Assembly: GCF_009739465.1 (NCBI RefSeq)
Contig: NZ_WHOM01000067.1
Span: 62,001-126,000, forward strand
Length of the DNA: 64,000 nucleotides
Direction: 5' to 3'
DNA from: Streptomyces apocyni
Lineage (GTDB): Bacteria; Actinomycetota; Actinomycetes; Streptomycetales; Streptomycetaceae
Below the pieces are notes generated by a model that was not told where the DNA came from, did not search any database, and was given only the letters and a program-made list of their open reading frames with translations. How positions within the stretch are numbered: position 1 is the stretch's first letter; every line of letters begins with the position of its first letter. This document shows, one piece after another, positions 31,104 through 39,363 of the stretch. Position numbers and translations under genes: made by a program.

Positions 31104-31975
31104 TCAGCCAGGGGTGTCGGTGCGTACCTCGGTGCGTACCTCGGTGAGTGCTTCGGCGAGCATGTCGGCAAATGCGGCGGGGTGTTCGGCGGCGCCGATG
31201 TGGCCGCCGGGGAAGTCCCGGTGCTTGGCACCGACCTGCTCGGCGAGGGCGACGGAGGGGCGGTACAGCCGCTGGCCGCGCGAGTCCCGGCCTCCGGCGG
31301 GTACCAGACGCTCGGCGGCGCCGACGGCCTGGAGCGCGGCGATATCCGGGGTGTAGGCGGTGAACTGGCGCAGGATGTGGTTCAGGAAGTACGGGAGTGT
31401 GTCGGCCATCCGGCTCACCGCCTCGGGCGAGAGCGGGGTGACGGGGGCGGGCGGTTGGTGGGTGGGGGCGTCGTCTTCGTTGCCCGCGGTGAACGCGGCT
31501 ACCGCGGGCCCGAGCCCCTCCCGGTGGAAGGTCTCGACGATGCCCGCGAAGAACGCCCGATGCTCCGCGGCGTCGGGCAGGAGCTCGACCACCGGCGGCT
31601 CGTGTACGACGACCCGGCGCAGCCGCTCGGGATGCCTGGTCAGCAGGTCGAGCGCGGTGACGCCGCCCGCGCTGCCGCCGAAGACGTGTACGGTTCGCCG
31701 TCTGGCGCCAGCCGGTTGACCAGCCGGTACGCGTCGTCGCTGTGCACCTCGACCCGCTGGTCGGTGACCGGCCCCTCCAGCGGACTACGGGCCGCGCCGC
31801 GCGCGTCGTACGTGGCCACGGTGAAGCGGTCGGCGAGCGCCGCGCCAAGGTGGTCGAAGGCGCCGCTGTCGCCCGATCCGCCAGGGATCAGGAGCAGCAG
31901 GGGGCCGGTGCCACGTACCTCGTAGCGAAGGGTCGCGCCGGGTACGCGGAGGGAGTCAGTGATCGGTGGGTGCAT
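31104..31975 (-). pseudogene. Alpha/beta hydrolase, frameshifted
   Basis: Two adjoining minus-strand frames make one hydrolase of about 290 residues. The N-terminal part (31975 down to about 31690) has the oxyanion-hole region LLLLIPGGSGDSGAF and the strand ATYDARGAARS. The C-terminal part, from about 31686 down to 31104, in another frame, has the nucleophile elbow VFGGSAGG, then LDLLTRHPERLRRVVVHEPP, and the catalytic His in DFPGGHIGAAEHP. The break lies near 31683-31692; restoring one base there would read through EPVHVFGGSAGG. The family is the esterase/epoxide-hydrolase-like group; the substrate is unknown. This is either a real inactivating mutation or a one-base sequencing error. Confidence 0.82.
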
Positions 31976-32062
31976 GGCGTCACGCTAGGCAGGTGAGAAG
32001 AGGTGGCGCACCCGGTTTTGGTGGCGGCGCCCGGGTTGGGACGGTCTTGGGGCGGTCTGTGG

Positions 32063-33406
32063 TCAGCGGCGCCAGGGGAGTTCTGCCGTGACCGCTGTCG
32101 GGCCGCCCTGGGGGGAGTCCACTACGAGGATGCCGTCGACCGCGTCCAGGCGCTCCGCGAGACCCGCCAGGCCGGAGCCGCTGGCGGTGTCGGCGCCGCC
32201 CGTGCCGTCGTCGGTGACCTGGATCATCAGCCGGTCCTCGGCCTGCCACACGTCGACCATGGCGTGGGTCGCCCCGCTGTGCTTGCTGATGTTCTGCAGC
32301 AGTTCGGAGACGGTGAAGTACGCGATGCCCTCGATGGCGGCCGCGGGCCGGTAGGGCAGGTCGACCTCGACCTGGACCGGAACCGTGCAGCGCGAGGCGA
32401 CCGAGGAGAGCGCGGCGTCCAGGCCGCGGTCGGTCAGGACCGCCGGGTGGATGCCGCGGGCCAGGTCGCGTAGCTCCTGGAGCGCCGTCTTCACCTCGCC
32501 GTGTGCCTCGTCGACCATGCGGGCCGCGGTCTGCGGGTCCTCGCGCAGCTTCTCCTTGGCGAGGCCCAGGTCCATGGCGAGGTTGACCAGCCGGGCCTGC
32601 GCGCCGTCGTGCAGATCGCGTTCGATACGGCGCAGGTCGGCGGCCGCCGTGTCCACGACGACGCCCCGGTCCGACTCCAGCTCGACCACCCTGCTGGCCA
32701 GCCGCGAGGGCGCGAGCAGCCCGGTCACCATCACCCGGTCCACCATCGTCATGGCCCGGATCAGCCAGGGCGTCGCCATGGTGATCAGCAGCCCGGCCAG
32801 CGCGGTGAGCCCGATCTCGATGGGCGAGTCCAGGTAGAAGGTGTGCGTGTCGTCGCCGTACAGCTGGATGCCGCCCTGACCGGCGTACATCGGGAAGACC
32901 CACTGCCACAGCGGGTACGTGAGCAGGGTCCAGCCGGTCGTCCAGAACGTCACCGCCACCGAGAAGCCGAACACCGCCCACGGGAGGTGCAGCAGCGCGT
33001 ACAGCACGTTCCGCCAGGACGTGCCGCTCTTGAGGACCGCGCCCATCCATCCCATCGGGCTGTTCTGCTTCGGCCGCAGTGGCGGCGGCTCGGCGATGTC
33101 CAGGCGCAGCAGACCGCGGGCCCGGGTCCGCTCCAGCACCGCGAGCCCGCGGCAGCCCGCCAGGGCGGCGGCGAGTACCGGGACGCCGATGAAGGTGACG
33201 AGCAGGCCGGCGCCGAGCGAGACCATCGTCACCGCGAAGGTGAACGTGATGACGCTGATCGGGAGGCTCAGCAGCAGATAGCCGAACTCGCGCCAGGTCC
33301 TCGCCTCGATCGGCGCGCGCAGCGCGGGCGGCAGGAAGTGCTCGCGCTCGTCGGTGGCTTCGGGCCGGAACTGCGGCCGGGGCTGAGATCCGTACTCCGT
33401 GGCCAT
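32063..33406 (-). CDS. Sensor histidine kinase, NarL-type (first of a tandem pair)
   Basis: 447-residue membrane sensor kinase. The N-terminal half holds about four hydrophobic helices of the actinobacterial putative-sensor type (FGYLLLSLPISVITFTFAV; WAVFGFSVAVTFWTTGWTLL). The HisKA_3 dimerisation domain carries the phospho-acceptor H266 in IERDLHDGAQARL. The HATPase domain has the N-box VSELLQNISKHS, G1 DDGTGG and G2 GSGLAGLAERL. It is a paralogue of the next kinase, with long stretches of identical DNA. The response regulator at 30.3 kb is the expected partner. The signal sensed is unknown. Confidence 0.9.
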   Translation of the reverse strand: MATEYGSQPRPQFRPEATDEREHFLPPALRAPIEARTWREFGYLLLSLPISVITFTFAVTMVSLGAGLLVTFIGVPVLAAALAGCRGLAVLERTRARGLLRLDIAEPPPLRPKQNSPMGWMGAVLKSGTSWRNVLYALLHLPWAVFGFSVAVTFWTTGWTLLTYPLWQWVFPMYAGQGGIQLYGDDTHTFYLDSPIEIGLTALAGLLITMATPWLIRAMTMVDRVMVTGLLAPSRLASRVVELESDRGVVVDTAAADLRRIERDLHDGAQARLVNLAMDLGLAKEKLREDPQTAARMVDEAHGEVKTALQELRDLARGIHPAVLTDRGLDAALSSVASRCTVPVQVEVDLPYRPAAAIEGIAYFTVSELLQNISKHSGATHAMVDVWQAEDRLMIQVTDDGTGGADTASGSGLAGLAERLDAVDGILVVDSPQGGPTAVTAELPWRR

Positions 33407-33592
33407 CGGTGTCGTCCGTTTCTGCTCGGTGGTGCCCGCGTGGTGCGTACTGGGGTTCCGCGTACTGGCGTTCTGCGTTCTGCGTACCGGGGGTTCCGCG
33501 TAACTCCCAGGCTGCTAGGTCGCGCGGGCCCGCACCATGCGGTTCGTCTCCCTCTTGGCCCGGGGGTTTTCCCTACCTACGCGTCTACACGT

Positions 33593-34774
33593 CTACGCGG
33601 TGAGGCGGTCCCGCCACGGGAGTTCGGCGGTGACCAGCGTCGGCCCACCCGTCGGCGACTCGACGGCGAACAGCCCGTCGACCGCGCCGAGCCGGTCCGC
33701 GAGGCCCGCCATCCCCGAACCCCCGTCGAGCCGGGCACCACCGCGCCCGTCGTCCTCGACCTGGATCAACAGCCGGTCCCCGGCCCGCCACACATCGACG
33801 GACGCCTGGCGCGCCCCGCTGTGCTTGCTGATGTTCTGCAGCAGTTCGGAGACGGTGAAGTACGCGATGCCCTCGATGGCGGCCGCGGGCCGGGACGACA
33901 GGTCGACCGTCACCTTCACCGGAACCGTGCAGCGCGAGGCGACCGAGGAGAGCGCGGCGTCCAGACCGCGGTCGGTCAGGACCGCCGGGTGGATGCCGCG
34001 GGCCAGGTCACGTAGCTCCTGGAGCGCCAGCTTCACCTCGCCGTGCGCCTCGTCCACCATCGAGGCCACAGCGTCATCGGCCTGCCCCTCCAGGAGCTTC
34101 TCCTTGGCCATGCCAAGACCCATCGCGAGGTTGACCAGCCGGGCCTGCGCGCCGTCGTGCAGATCGCGTTCGATACGGCGCAGGTCGGCGGCCGCCGTGT
34201 CCACCACGACCCCTCGGTCCGACTCCAGTTCGGCGATGCGCCGTTCCAGTTCGTCGGACGGCGAGAGCAGCCCGCGCACCATCATCCGGTCGGCGTTCGT
34301 CAAGAGCCGCGCGATGTACGGCAGCACGGGCCACAGGACGAAGAGTGAGACGAGCGTGACGGTGAAGGTGAGGACGGACCAGGGCAGCCGGATGAAGTCG
34401 TACAGCAACGTGCGCCAGCCCACCGGGTCCTTCAGACTCGACCACAGCCGACCGAGGTACCCCTCGTCCCGCACCGTCGGCAGCGGGCTCGGCTCCTCGA
34501 TCCGCAGCCTGAGCAGCTTCCTGGCCCGGAACCTCTCGGCCCGGCCCAGTTGCCGCGCCCCGACCAGTCCCAGGGCGAGCAGCGGCAGCCCGACGACGGT
34601 CACCGAGAGGGACCCACCGGCGAACACCACGGTCGTCACGTACAGGAACCCGACGAGCGCGATCGGCAGGTTGAGCAGCAGATGCGCGATCTCCCGCCAG
34701 GCCTGGGGCTCGTACGCGAAGCGGGCGGGCGGTAGCGGGTCGTCGCCACGCTCAGGGGTCAGTGCTGGGGTCAT
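33593..34774 (-). CDS. Sensor histidine kinase, NarL-type (second of a tandem pair)
   Basis: 393-residue membrane sensor kinase with the same plan as its neighbour: sensor region with hydrophobic helices (HLLLNLPIALVGFLYVTTVVF; LPWSVLTFTVTLVSLFVLWPV), HisKA_3 with H206 in IERDLHDGAQARL, and HATPase with VSELLQNISKHS, DDGRGG and GSGMAGLADRL. It lacks the external loop found in the other copy (the segment around MYAGQGGIQLYGDDTHTFYLD), so the two may detect different signals. The ATG at 34774 is chosen; a 25-codon longer frame has no similarity. It is the first gene of the leftward two-component unit, divergent from the second nuo operon. Confidence 0.9.
   Translation of the reverse strand: MTPALTPERGDDPLPPARFAYEPQAWREIAHLLLNLPIALVGFLYVTTVVFAGGSLSVTVVGLPLLALGLVGARQLGRAERFRARKLLRLRIEEPSPLPTVRDEGYLGRLWSSLKDPVGWRTLLYDFIRLPWSVLTFTVTLVSLFVLWPVLPYIARLLTNADRMMVRGLLSPSDELERRIAELESDRGVVVDTAAADLRRIERDLHDGAQARLVNLAMGLGMAKEKLLEGQADDAVASMVDEAHGEVKLALQELRDLARGIHPAVLTDRGLDAALSSVASRCTVPVKVTVDLSSRPAAAIEGIAYFTVSELLQNISKHSGARQASVDVWRAGDRLLIQVEDDGRGGARLDGGSGMAGLADRLGAVDGLFAVESPTGGPTLVTAELPWRDRLTA
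33812..33893. repeat. 82-bp segment identical between the two kinase genes
   Basis: Positions 33812-33893 are identical to 32270-32351, codons for the HATPase N-box region. A further stretch of about 100 bp beyond each copy (from about 32379 and 33916) is almost identical, including third codon positions. The rest of the genes has diverged. Confidence 0.85.
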
Positions 34775-34808
34775 ACGGGTCAGCCTGCCGGGTCGGGCGG
34801 TTGTGCGC

Positions 34809-34855
34809 CATGAGGTACACCGCCGGGGAGGAACTGGGGAAAACCCCACCTCATG
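34809..34855. promoter_or_regulatory. Inverted repeat between the kinase gene and nuoA2
   Basis: CATGAGGT at 34809-34816 is matched by ACCTCATG at 34848-34855, and inside is a GGGG-AAAA-CCCC hairpin (34836-34847). It lies in the divergent region that must hold the promoters of the kinase unit and of the second nuo operon. It could be an operator or an RNA structure. A TAGACT hexamer at 34891-34896 is a possible -10 element for nuoA2. Confidence 0.45.
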
Positions 34856-34973
34856 CGTGACAGCCTGCTTACTCCGTCAAGAGCAGGCCCTAGACTCCCG
34901 TGCGTACAGATCGTCGAACAGCGCCACACACCGGGCCACGGGATCAACGGGATCAAGGGAGTGAGGGGCCAGC

Positions 34974-35366
34974 GTGCCGGAACCAGCCGTTCTCGGGGCG
35001 GACTACTTCCAAAGTTACTCGGTGGTCGGACTGCTCGCCGTCGTCGGCGTGCTCTTCGTCGCCGTCGCGTTCAGCGCGGGGCATCTGCTGCGGCCGGTCG
35101 TGCCGACGCGGGAGAAAATGCTCACGTACGAGTGCGGGGTCGACCCGGTCGGCGAGGGCTGGGCGCACACGCAGGTGCGCTACTACGTCTATGCCTTCCT
35201 GTACGTGATCTTCGCCGTGGACTCGATCTTCCTGTTCCCCTGGGCGACGGTGTTCGCCGCCGCCGGGTACGGCGCGACGACGCTGGTGGAGATGTTCATC
35301 TTCCTCGGCTTCCTCGTCATTGGTCTGCTCTATGCCTGGAAGAAGGGGGTCCTCGCGTGGACGTGA
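34974..35366 (+). CDS. nuoA2: NADH-quinone oxidoreductase subunit A, second copy
   Basis: 130-residue membrane subunit with three helices. The conserved loop TYECGVDPVGEGWAHTQVRYYVYAFLYVIFAVDS is present in pieces (YECG, then RYYVYAFLYVIF), including the quinone-site cysteine in YECG. The GTG at 34974 starts the second nuo operon (A-B-C-H-I-J-K-L-M-N). The gene overlaps nuoB2 by ten bases. The corresponding nuoA of the first operon is outside the window, so the copies cannot be compared here. Confidence 0.93.
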   Translation: MPEPAVLGADYFQSYSVVGLLAVVGVLFVAVAFSAGHLLRPVVPTREKMLTYECGVDPVGEGWAHTQVRYYVYAFLYVIFAVDSIFLFPWATVFAAAGYGATTLVEMFIFLGFLVIGLLYAWKKGVLAWT

Positions 35367-35953
35367 CGCGTGCGACGGATGTGTCCATCGAGTCCAAGCC
35401 GAGGCTTGGCGCGTTGGCACGGCTCGCTCCCGAGCCGATGAAGGTGGTGCTCAACTGGGGCCGCCGCTACAGCCTGTGGGTCTTCAACTTCGGACTCGCC
35501 TGCTGTGCCATCGAGTTCATCGCCGCGTCGATGGCCCGCCACGACTTCATCCGGCTCGGTGTCATTCCCTTCGCGCCGGGGCCCCGGCAGGCCGACCTGA
35601 TGGTGGTGTCCGGGACGGTCACCGACAAGATGGCCCCGGCCGTGAAGCGGCTCTACGAGCAGATGCCCGAGCCGAAGTACGTCATCTCCTTCGGCGCGTG
35701 CAGCAACTGCGGCGGCCCGTACTGGGACTCGTACTCGGTGACCAAGGGCGTCGACCAGATCATCCCGGTCGATGTGTACGTACCCGGCTGCCCGCCGCGC
35801 CCGGAGGCACTGCTGCAGGGCATCCTCAAGCTCCAGGAGAAGATCGCGCGCGAGTCGCTGGGCGAGCGGTACGGCGCGGTGGGGCGGCCGTCGACCGCGG
35901 CGCTGCGGAGCGGCCTGGTGAAGCCGCCGTCGGCGGAAGGCGGCGACCGGTGA
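35357..35953 (+). CDS. nuoB2: NADH-quinone oxidoreductase subunit B, second copy
   Basis: 198-residue peripheral subunit that holds cluster N2, the last in the electron path before quinone. The four ligands are visible: C49 and C50 (GLACCAIEF), C115 (GACSNCGG) and C145 (VPGCPPRPEAL). The GTG at 35357 is preferred because AAGGGGG lies seven bases upstream; a GTG at 35363 would give a GTGA overlap with nuoA2 and is a fair alternative. N2 being intact argues that this second complex still passes electrons to a quinone site, although the operon contains no NuoD. Confidence 0.94.
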   Translation: MDVTRATDVSIESKPRLGALARLAPEPMKVVLNWGRRYSLWVFNFGLACCAIEFIAASMARHDFIRLGVIPFAPGPRQADLMVVSGTVTDKMAPAVKRLYEQMPEPKYVISFGACSNCGGPYWDSYSVTKGVDQIIPVDVYVPGCPPRPEALLQGILKLQEKIARESLGERYGAVGRPSTAALRSGLVKPPSAEGGDR

Positions 35954-37245
35954 CGAACTGGCTCCCGCGCCCGGTCACGGAACTCTTCGGCGAGGAGGCG
36001 ACGGTCGAGGACGCGTACGACCTGCTCACCGTCGACGTGCCCGCCGCCAGCTGGACGGAGGCGCTGCTGACCGCCCGCGCCGACCTCGGCTGCTCCTTCT
36101 TCGACTGGCTCAGTGCCGTGGACGAGCCCGGCACCGGCTTCCGGGTCTCGGCCCATGTGGTGGCGCTGCATCCGGTACGCCGCCTGCTCCTGCGTACGAC
36201 GGTCCCGCACTCCGCGCCGGTGCTGGCCTCCGCCGTCGGGGTGTACGCGGGCGCGGCCTGGCACGAGCGGGAGACGCACGAGATGTTCGGCGTGGACTTC
36301 ACGGGCCACCCTGGACTCACCCCGCTCCTCCTCCCCGACGGCTTCGAAGGCCACCCGCTGCGCAAGGACTTCGTCCTCGCGGCCCGCGTCGCGAAGGCCT
36401 GGCCCGGCGCGAAGGAACCGGGCGAGTCCGAGCACGGCGGCCCCAAGCGCCGCCAGATGCTGCCGCCTGGCGTCCCTGACCCCAACGACTGGGGCCCCCA
36501 GAAGGGCCAACTCCCTCCGGCCCCGGCCCGTCCGGCCCGTGGCGCCGCCCGCGCCACACCCCCGGGCGACCGCCCAGCCCGCCGCACCCGCACAGCAGGC
36601 GAGGGCTCAGCGAGCCAGACCAGTGGTGAAGCCCCTCGTCGTACCCGCACCGCGGCCGAGGGCTCAGCGAGCCAGGCTGACGCGCCCGCCACGCCCAGCT
36701 TGGGCACGGCGCCGCCCGAGGGCGCCCCCGGCCAGGCGACCGGCGCCGCCCCACGGGCCCCGCGTCGTACCCGCAGCGCCGCCGAAGGCTCGGCGAGCCA
36801 GTCGGACGCGGCGAAGGGCGACTCCGAGCCCCAGGCCGCCGCCGCGTCCAGCGAAGCCGAAGCCGAAGCCGGCGCGTCGGCGGCACCCGAGTCCCGCGAC
36901 GCTTCCGCGCCCCCGGCCGCCGAGTCCGGCGACGCCCCGGCGCCCGGGGCGACCGCCGAGCCCGCCCCGCCCCGCGCCGCCCCGCGTCGCCCCCGTGGCT
37001 CCGACGCGCCCTGGCACCACGCCCGTCCGGCCTTCGCCGACCAGGAGGACGAGGCGGCGCCGCCCGCGCAGGCCGACGCCGCCGAAGCCGAGGCCACGAA
37101 CGACGCCGACGTCGCGCCTCCGGACCCCGCCGAACCCCGCACCCCCCGGCCACCCAAGGCCAGTACCGACGACGAGACCGGGACTGACGAGCCCGGCCCC
37201 GACGGGCCGCGGCCCGACAACTCCGCCGGAGGAACCCCCGCATGA
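35950..37245 (+). CDS. nuoC2: NADH-quinone oxidoreductase subunit C with long repeat tail, second copy
   Basis: 431 residues from the GTG at 35950. The first about 185 residues are a normal NuoC (30-kDa) domain with the conserved HERETHEMFGVDFTGHP near 106-121 and PLRKDF. The remaining about 245 residues are a Pro/Ala/Ser/Glu-rich tail without hydrophobic core, predicted to be disordered. It contains three 13-residue repeats of the form RRTRTAxEGSASQ at 211-223, 230-242 and 272-284. Usual NuoC is about 200 residues, so the tail is an addition. NuoC normally binds NuoD, absent from this operon; the tail might replace a contact or tether the complex, which is speculation. Confidence 0.9.
   Translation: MTNWLPRPVTELFGEEATVEDAYDLLTVDVPAASWTEALLTARADLGCSFFDWLSAVDEPGTGFRVSAHVVALHPVRRLLLRTTVPHSAPVLASAVGVYAGAAWHERETHEMFGVDFTGHPGLTPLLLPDGFEGHPLRKDFVLAARVAKAWPGAKEPGESEHGGPKRRQMLPPGVPDPNDWGPQKGQLPPAPARPARGAARATPPGDRPARRTRTAGEGSASQTSGEAPRRTRTAAEGSASQADAPATPSLGTAPPEGAPGQATGAAPRAPRRTRSAAEGSASQSDAAKGDSEPQAAAASSEAEAEAGASAAPESRDASAPPAAESGDAPAPGATAEPAPPRAAPRRPRGSDAPWHHARPAFADQEDEAAPPAQADAAEAEATNDADVAPPDPAEPRTPRPPKASTDDETGTDEPGPDGPRPDNSAGGTPA
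36580..36801 (+). repeat. Coding repeat in the nuoC2 tail
   Basis: Three copies of a 39-bp coding unit at 36580-36618, 36637-36675 and 36763-36801, translating as RRTRTAGEGSASQ, RRTRTAAEGSASQ and RRTRSAAEGSASQ. Spacing is irregular. Confidence 0.85.
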
Positions 37246-38210
37246 ACGACGTACTCGACGTCGCCCTGCGACTCCTCGTCGTCCTCGCCGTCTTTCTGGT
37301 CCTCCCGCTCGTCGTCGGCCAGACCGAGCACAAGGTGATGGCCCACATGCAGGGCCGCCTCGGCCCGATGTACGCGGGTGGCTTCCACGGCTGGGCCCAG
37401 CTCATCGCCGACGGCGTCAAGTTCGCCCAGAAGGAAGACGTCGTCCCGGCCAACGCCGACCGCCGTATCTTCCAGCTGGCCCCGGCCGTCGCCCTCATCC
37501 CGTACCTCATCGTCATCGTGGCCATCCCGATCGGCCCCGGCGAAGGCGCGGTCGGCACGGTCGTCGACGCGGGCATCTTCTTCGTCCTCGCCGTCATGGG
37601 CGCGGGCGTACTCGGCTCGCTGATGGCCGGTTGGGCCTCCGCCAACAAGTTCTCCCTCCTCGGCGGCCTCCGTACCGCCGCCCAGCTCCTGTCGTACGAG
37701 CTGCCGATGCTGCTCGCCGCCGCCTCCGTCGCGATGGCCGCGGGCACCGTCTCGCTCGTCGGCATCCTCGACGCCTTCGAGTGGTGGTGGCTGCCCTGGC
37801 AGATCATCGGCGCCTTCGTCTTCTTCGTCGCCGGTCTCGCTGAGCTGCAACGGCCGCCCTTCGACATGCCGATCGCCGACTCGGAGATCATCTTCGGCGC
37901 GTACACCGAGTACACCGGCCTCCGCTTCGCCCTCTTCCTGCTCGCCGAGTACGCCGGAATCGTCATCCTCTGCGGTCTCACCACCGTCCTCTTCCTCGGC
38001 GGCTGGCACGGCCCCTGGGGCGCCGACGGTCTCGGCTGGGTGTGGACCCTGCTCAAGACGGCCGTGCTCGCCTTCGTGATCATCTGGCTGCGCGTCACCA
38101 CCCCGCGACTGCGCGAAGACCAGCTCCAGAAGCTCGCCTGGACGACCCTCGTCCCGCTCGCCCTCGCCCAGATCGCCCTCACCGGCATCGTCAAGGTGGT
38201 GATCCAGTAG
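37242..38210 (+). CDS. nuoH2: NADH-quinone oxidoreductase subunit H, second copy
   Basis: 322-residue membrane subunit at the quinone entrance, the standard family length. The conserved loops are present in altered form: TEHKVMAHMQGRLGPMYAG in place of the ERKVIGWMQRRIGPNRHGP of the first copy, and ADSEIIFGAYTEYTG in place of ESEGDLVGGFNTEYSS. The ATG overlaps the nuoC2 stop (ATGA). The charged C-terminal tail of NuoH1 is missing. Because nuoD is absent, nuoH2 directly follows nuoC2. Confidence 0.94.
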   Translation: MNDVLDVALRLLVVLAVFLVLPLVVGQTEHKVMAHMQGRLGPMYAGGFHGWAQLIADGVKFAQKEDVVPANADRRIFQLAPAVALIPYLIVIVAIPIGPGEGAVGTVVDAGIFFVLAVMGAGVLGSLMAGWASANKFSLLGGLRTAAQLLSYELPMLLAAASVAMAAGTVSLVGILDAFEWWWLPWQIIGAFVFFVAGLAELQRPPFDMPIADSEIIFGAYTEYTGLRFALFLLAEYAGIVILCGLTTVLFLGGWHGPWGADGLGWVWTLLKTAVLAFVIIWLRVTTPRLREDQLQKLAWTTLVPLALAQIALTGIVKVVIQ

Positions 38211-38755
38211 TGCCCCCCATCCCCGGCAGCGGCCTGGCCAAGGGCCTCGCCGTCACCCTCAGGACGATGACGAAGAAGACCGTCACCGCCCAGTACCCGG
38301 ACGTCCAGCCGGACCTCCCGCCCCGCACCCGCGGCGTCATCGGGCTGTTCGAGGAGAACTGCACGGTGTGCATGCTGTGCGCCCGCGAGTGCCCCGACTG
38401 GTGCATCTACATCGACTCCCACAAGGAGACGGTGCCGCCCGCCGCACCCGGCGGCCGCGAGCGCAGCCGCAACGTCCTGGACCGCTTCGCGATCGACTTC
38501 TCGCTCTGTATGTACTGCGGTATCTGCATTGAGGTCTGTCCCTTCGACGCGCTGTTCTGGTCCCCGGAGTTCGAGTACGCGGAGACCGACATCCACGAGC
38601 TCACCCACGAGCGCGACAAGCTCCGCGAGTGGATGTGGACGGTGCCCGCACCGCCCGCCCTCGACCCCGGCGCCGAGGAACCAAAGGAGATCGCCGCCGC
38701 CCGCAAGGCCGCCGACAAGCTGGCGGCGCAGCAGCGGCAGGAGGGCCAGGAGTGA
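38210..38755 (+). CDS. nuoI2: NADH-quinone oxidoreductase subunit I, second copy
   Basis: 181-residue ferredoxin-like subunit with two [4Fe-4S] clusters: C51-C54-C57-C61 (CTVCMLCARECP) and C100-C103-C106-C110 (CMYCGICIEVCP). An extra cysteine at 65 follows the first cluster. The GTG at 38210 shares one base with the nuoH2 stop. With NuoE, F and G missing from this locus, NuoI2 would be the surface where a soluble donor such as ferredoxin could deliver electrons, as proposed for 11-subunit complex I forms. The C-terminus is a charged Ala/Lys/Glu helix. Confidence 0.94.
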   Translation: MPPIPGSGLAKGLAVTLRTMTKKTVTAQYPDVQPDLPPRTRGVIGLFEENCTVCMLCARECPDWCIYIDSHKETVPPAAPGGRERSRNVLDRFAIDFSLCMYCGICIEVCPFDALFWSPEFEYAETDIHELTHERDKLREWMWTVPAPPALDPGAEEPKEIAAARKAADKLAAQQRQEGQE

Positions 38756-39363
38756 CCCTCGCTGCGACCGCACCCCAGGGCTTCCTCTCCCCGACCGGCG
38801 TCGAGATCGTCTTCCTGCTCGTCGGCGTGGTCACGCTCGGCGCGGCGCTCATCACCGTCACCAGCAAGCAGCTGGTGCACGCCGCGCTGTGGCTGGTCGT
38901 CACGCTCGGCGGGGTCGCCGTCGAATACCTCCTCCTCACAGCCGAGTTCATCGCCTGGATGCAGGTCCTGATCTACGTCGGTTCCGTCGTGGTCCTCCTC
39001 CTCTTCGGACTGATGCTCACCAAGGCGCCCATCGGCCCCTCCCCGGACGCCGACTCCGGCAACCGCTGGGCCGCGCTCGCGGTCGCCGGGGGCGCCGCGG
39101 CCGCCCTGGTCTGGGTCGTGGTGGACGCCTTCCGTACGCAGTGGATCGACCTGGACACCGCCCAGGGCTCGACCGGGGATGTCGGCGCGATCCTCTTCCG
39201 GCACTGGGTGCTGCCCTTCGAGGCACTGTCCGTCCTCCTGCTCGCCGCCCTCGTCGGCGCGATCGTCCTCTCCCGCAAGAACGGCACCACCAACGAGGAG
39301 AGCAGACAAGGCAGCCAAGCCAGGGAAGCCAGCGAAGGCAGAAGAGAAGAGGGGAAGAGCTGA
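38752..39363 (+). CDS. nuoJ2: NADH-quinone oxidoreductase subunit J, second copy
   Basis: 203-residue membrane subunit with five hydrophobic helices and the conserved MQVLIYVGSVVVLLLFGLML stretch. The GTG at 38752 overlaps the nuoI2 stop by four bases; the longer frame upstream is a nuoI2 shadow. The C-terminus is short, polar and Glu/Arg/Ser-rich, unlike the long tail of NuoJ1. The stop shares one base with the nuoK2 start. Confidence 0.92.
   Translation: MTLAATAPQGFLSPTGVEIVFLLVGVVTLGAALITVTSKQLVHAALWLVVTLGGVAVEYLLLTAEFIAWMQVLIYVGSVVVLLLFGLMLTKAPIGPSPDADSGNRWAALAVAGGAAAALVWVVVDAFRTQWIDLDTAQGSTGDVGAILFRHWVLPFEALSVLLLAALVGAIVLSRKNGTTNEESRQGSQAREASEGRREEGKS

Noticed and set aside
33407..33592. 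GCGTACTGG/GTTCCGCGTA short repeats between the two kinase genes
   Set aside because: Irregular and overlapping, no consistent period; could be remnants of duplication but nothing definite can be claimed.
36580..36801. CRISPR-like spacing of repeats
   Set aside because: The three units are coding repeats inside nuoC2 with irregular spacing and no CRISPR-type direct repeat; no cas genes present.
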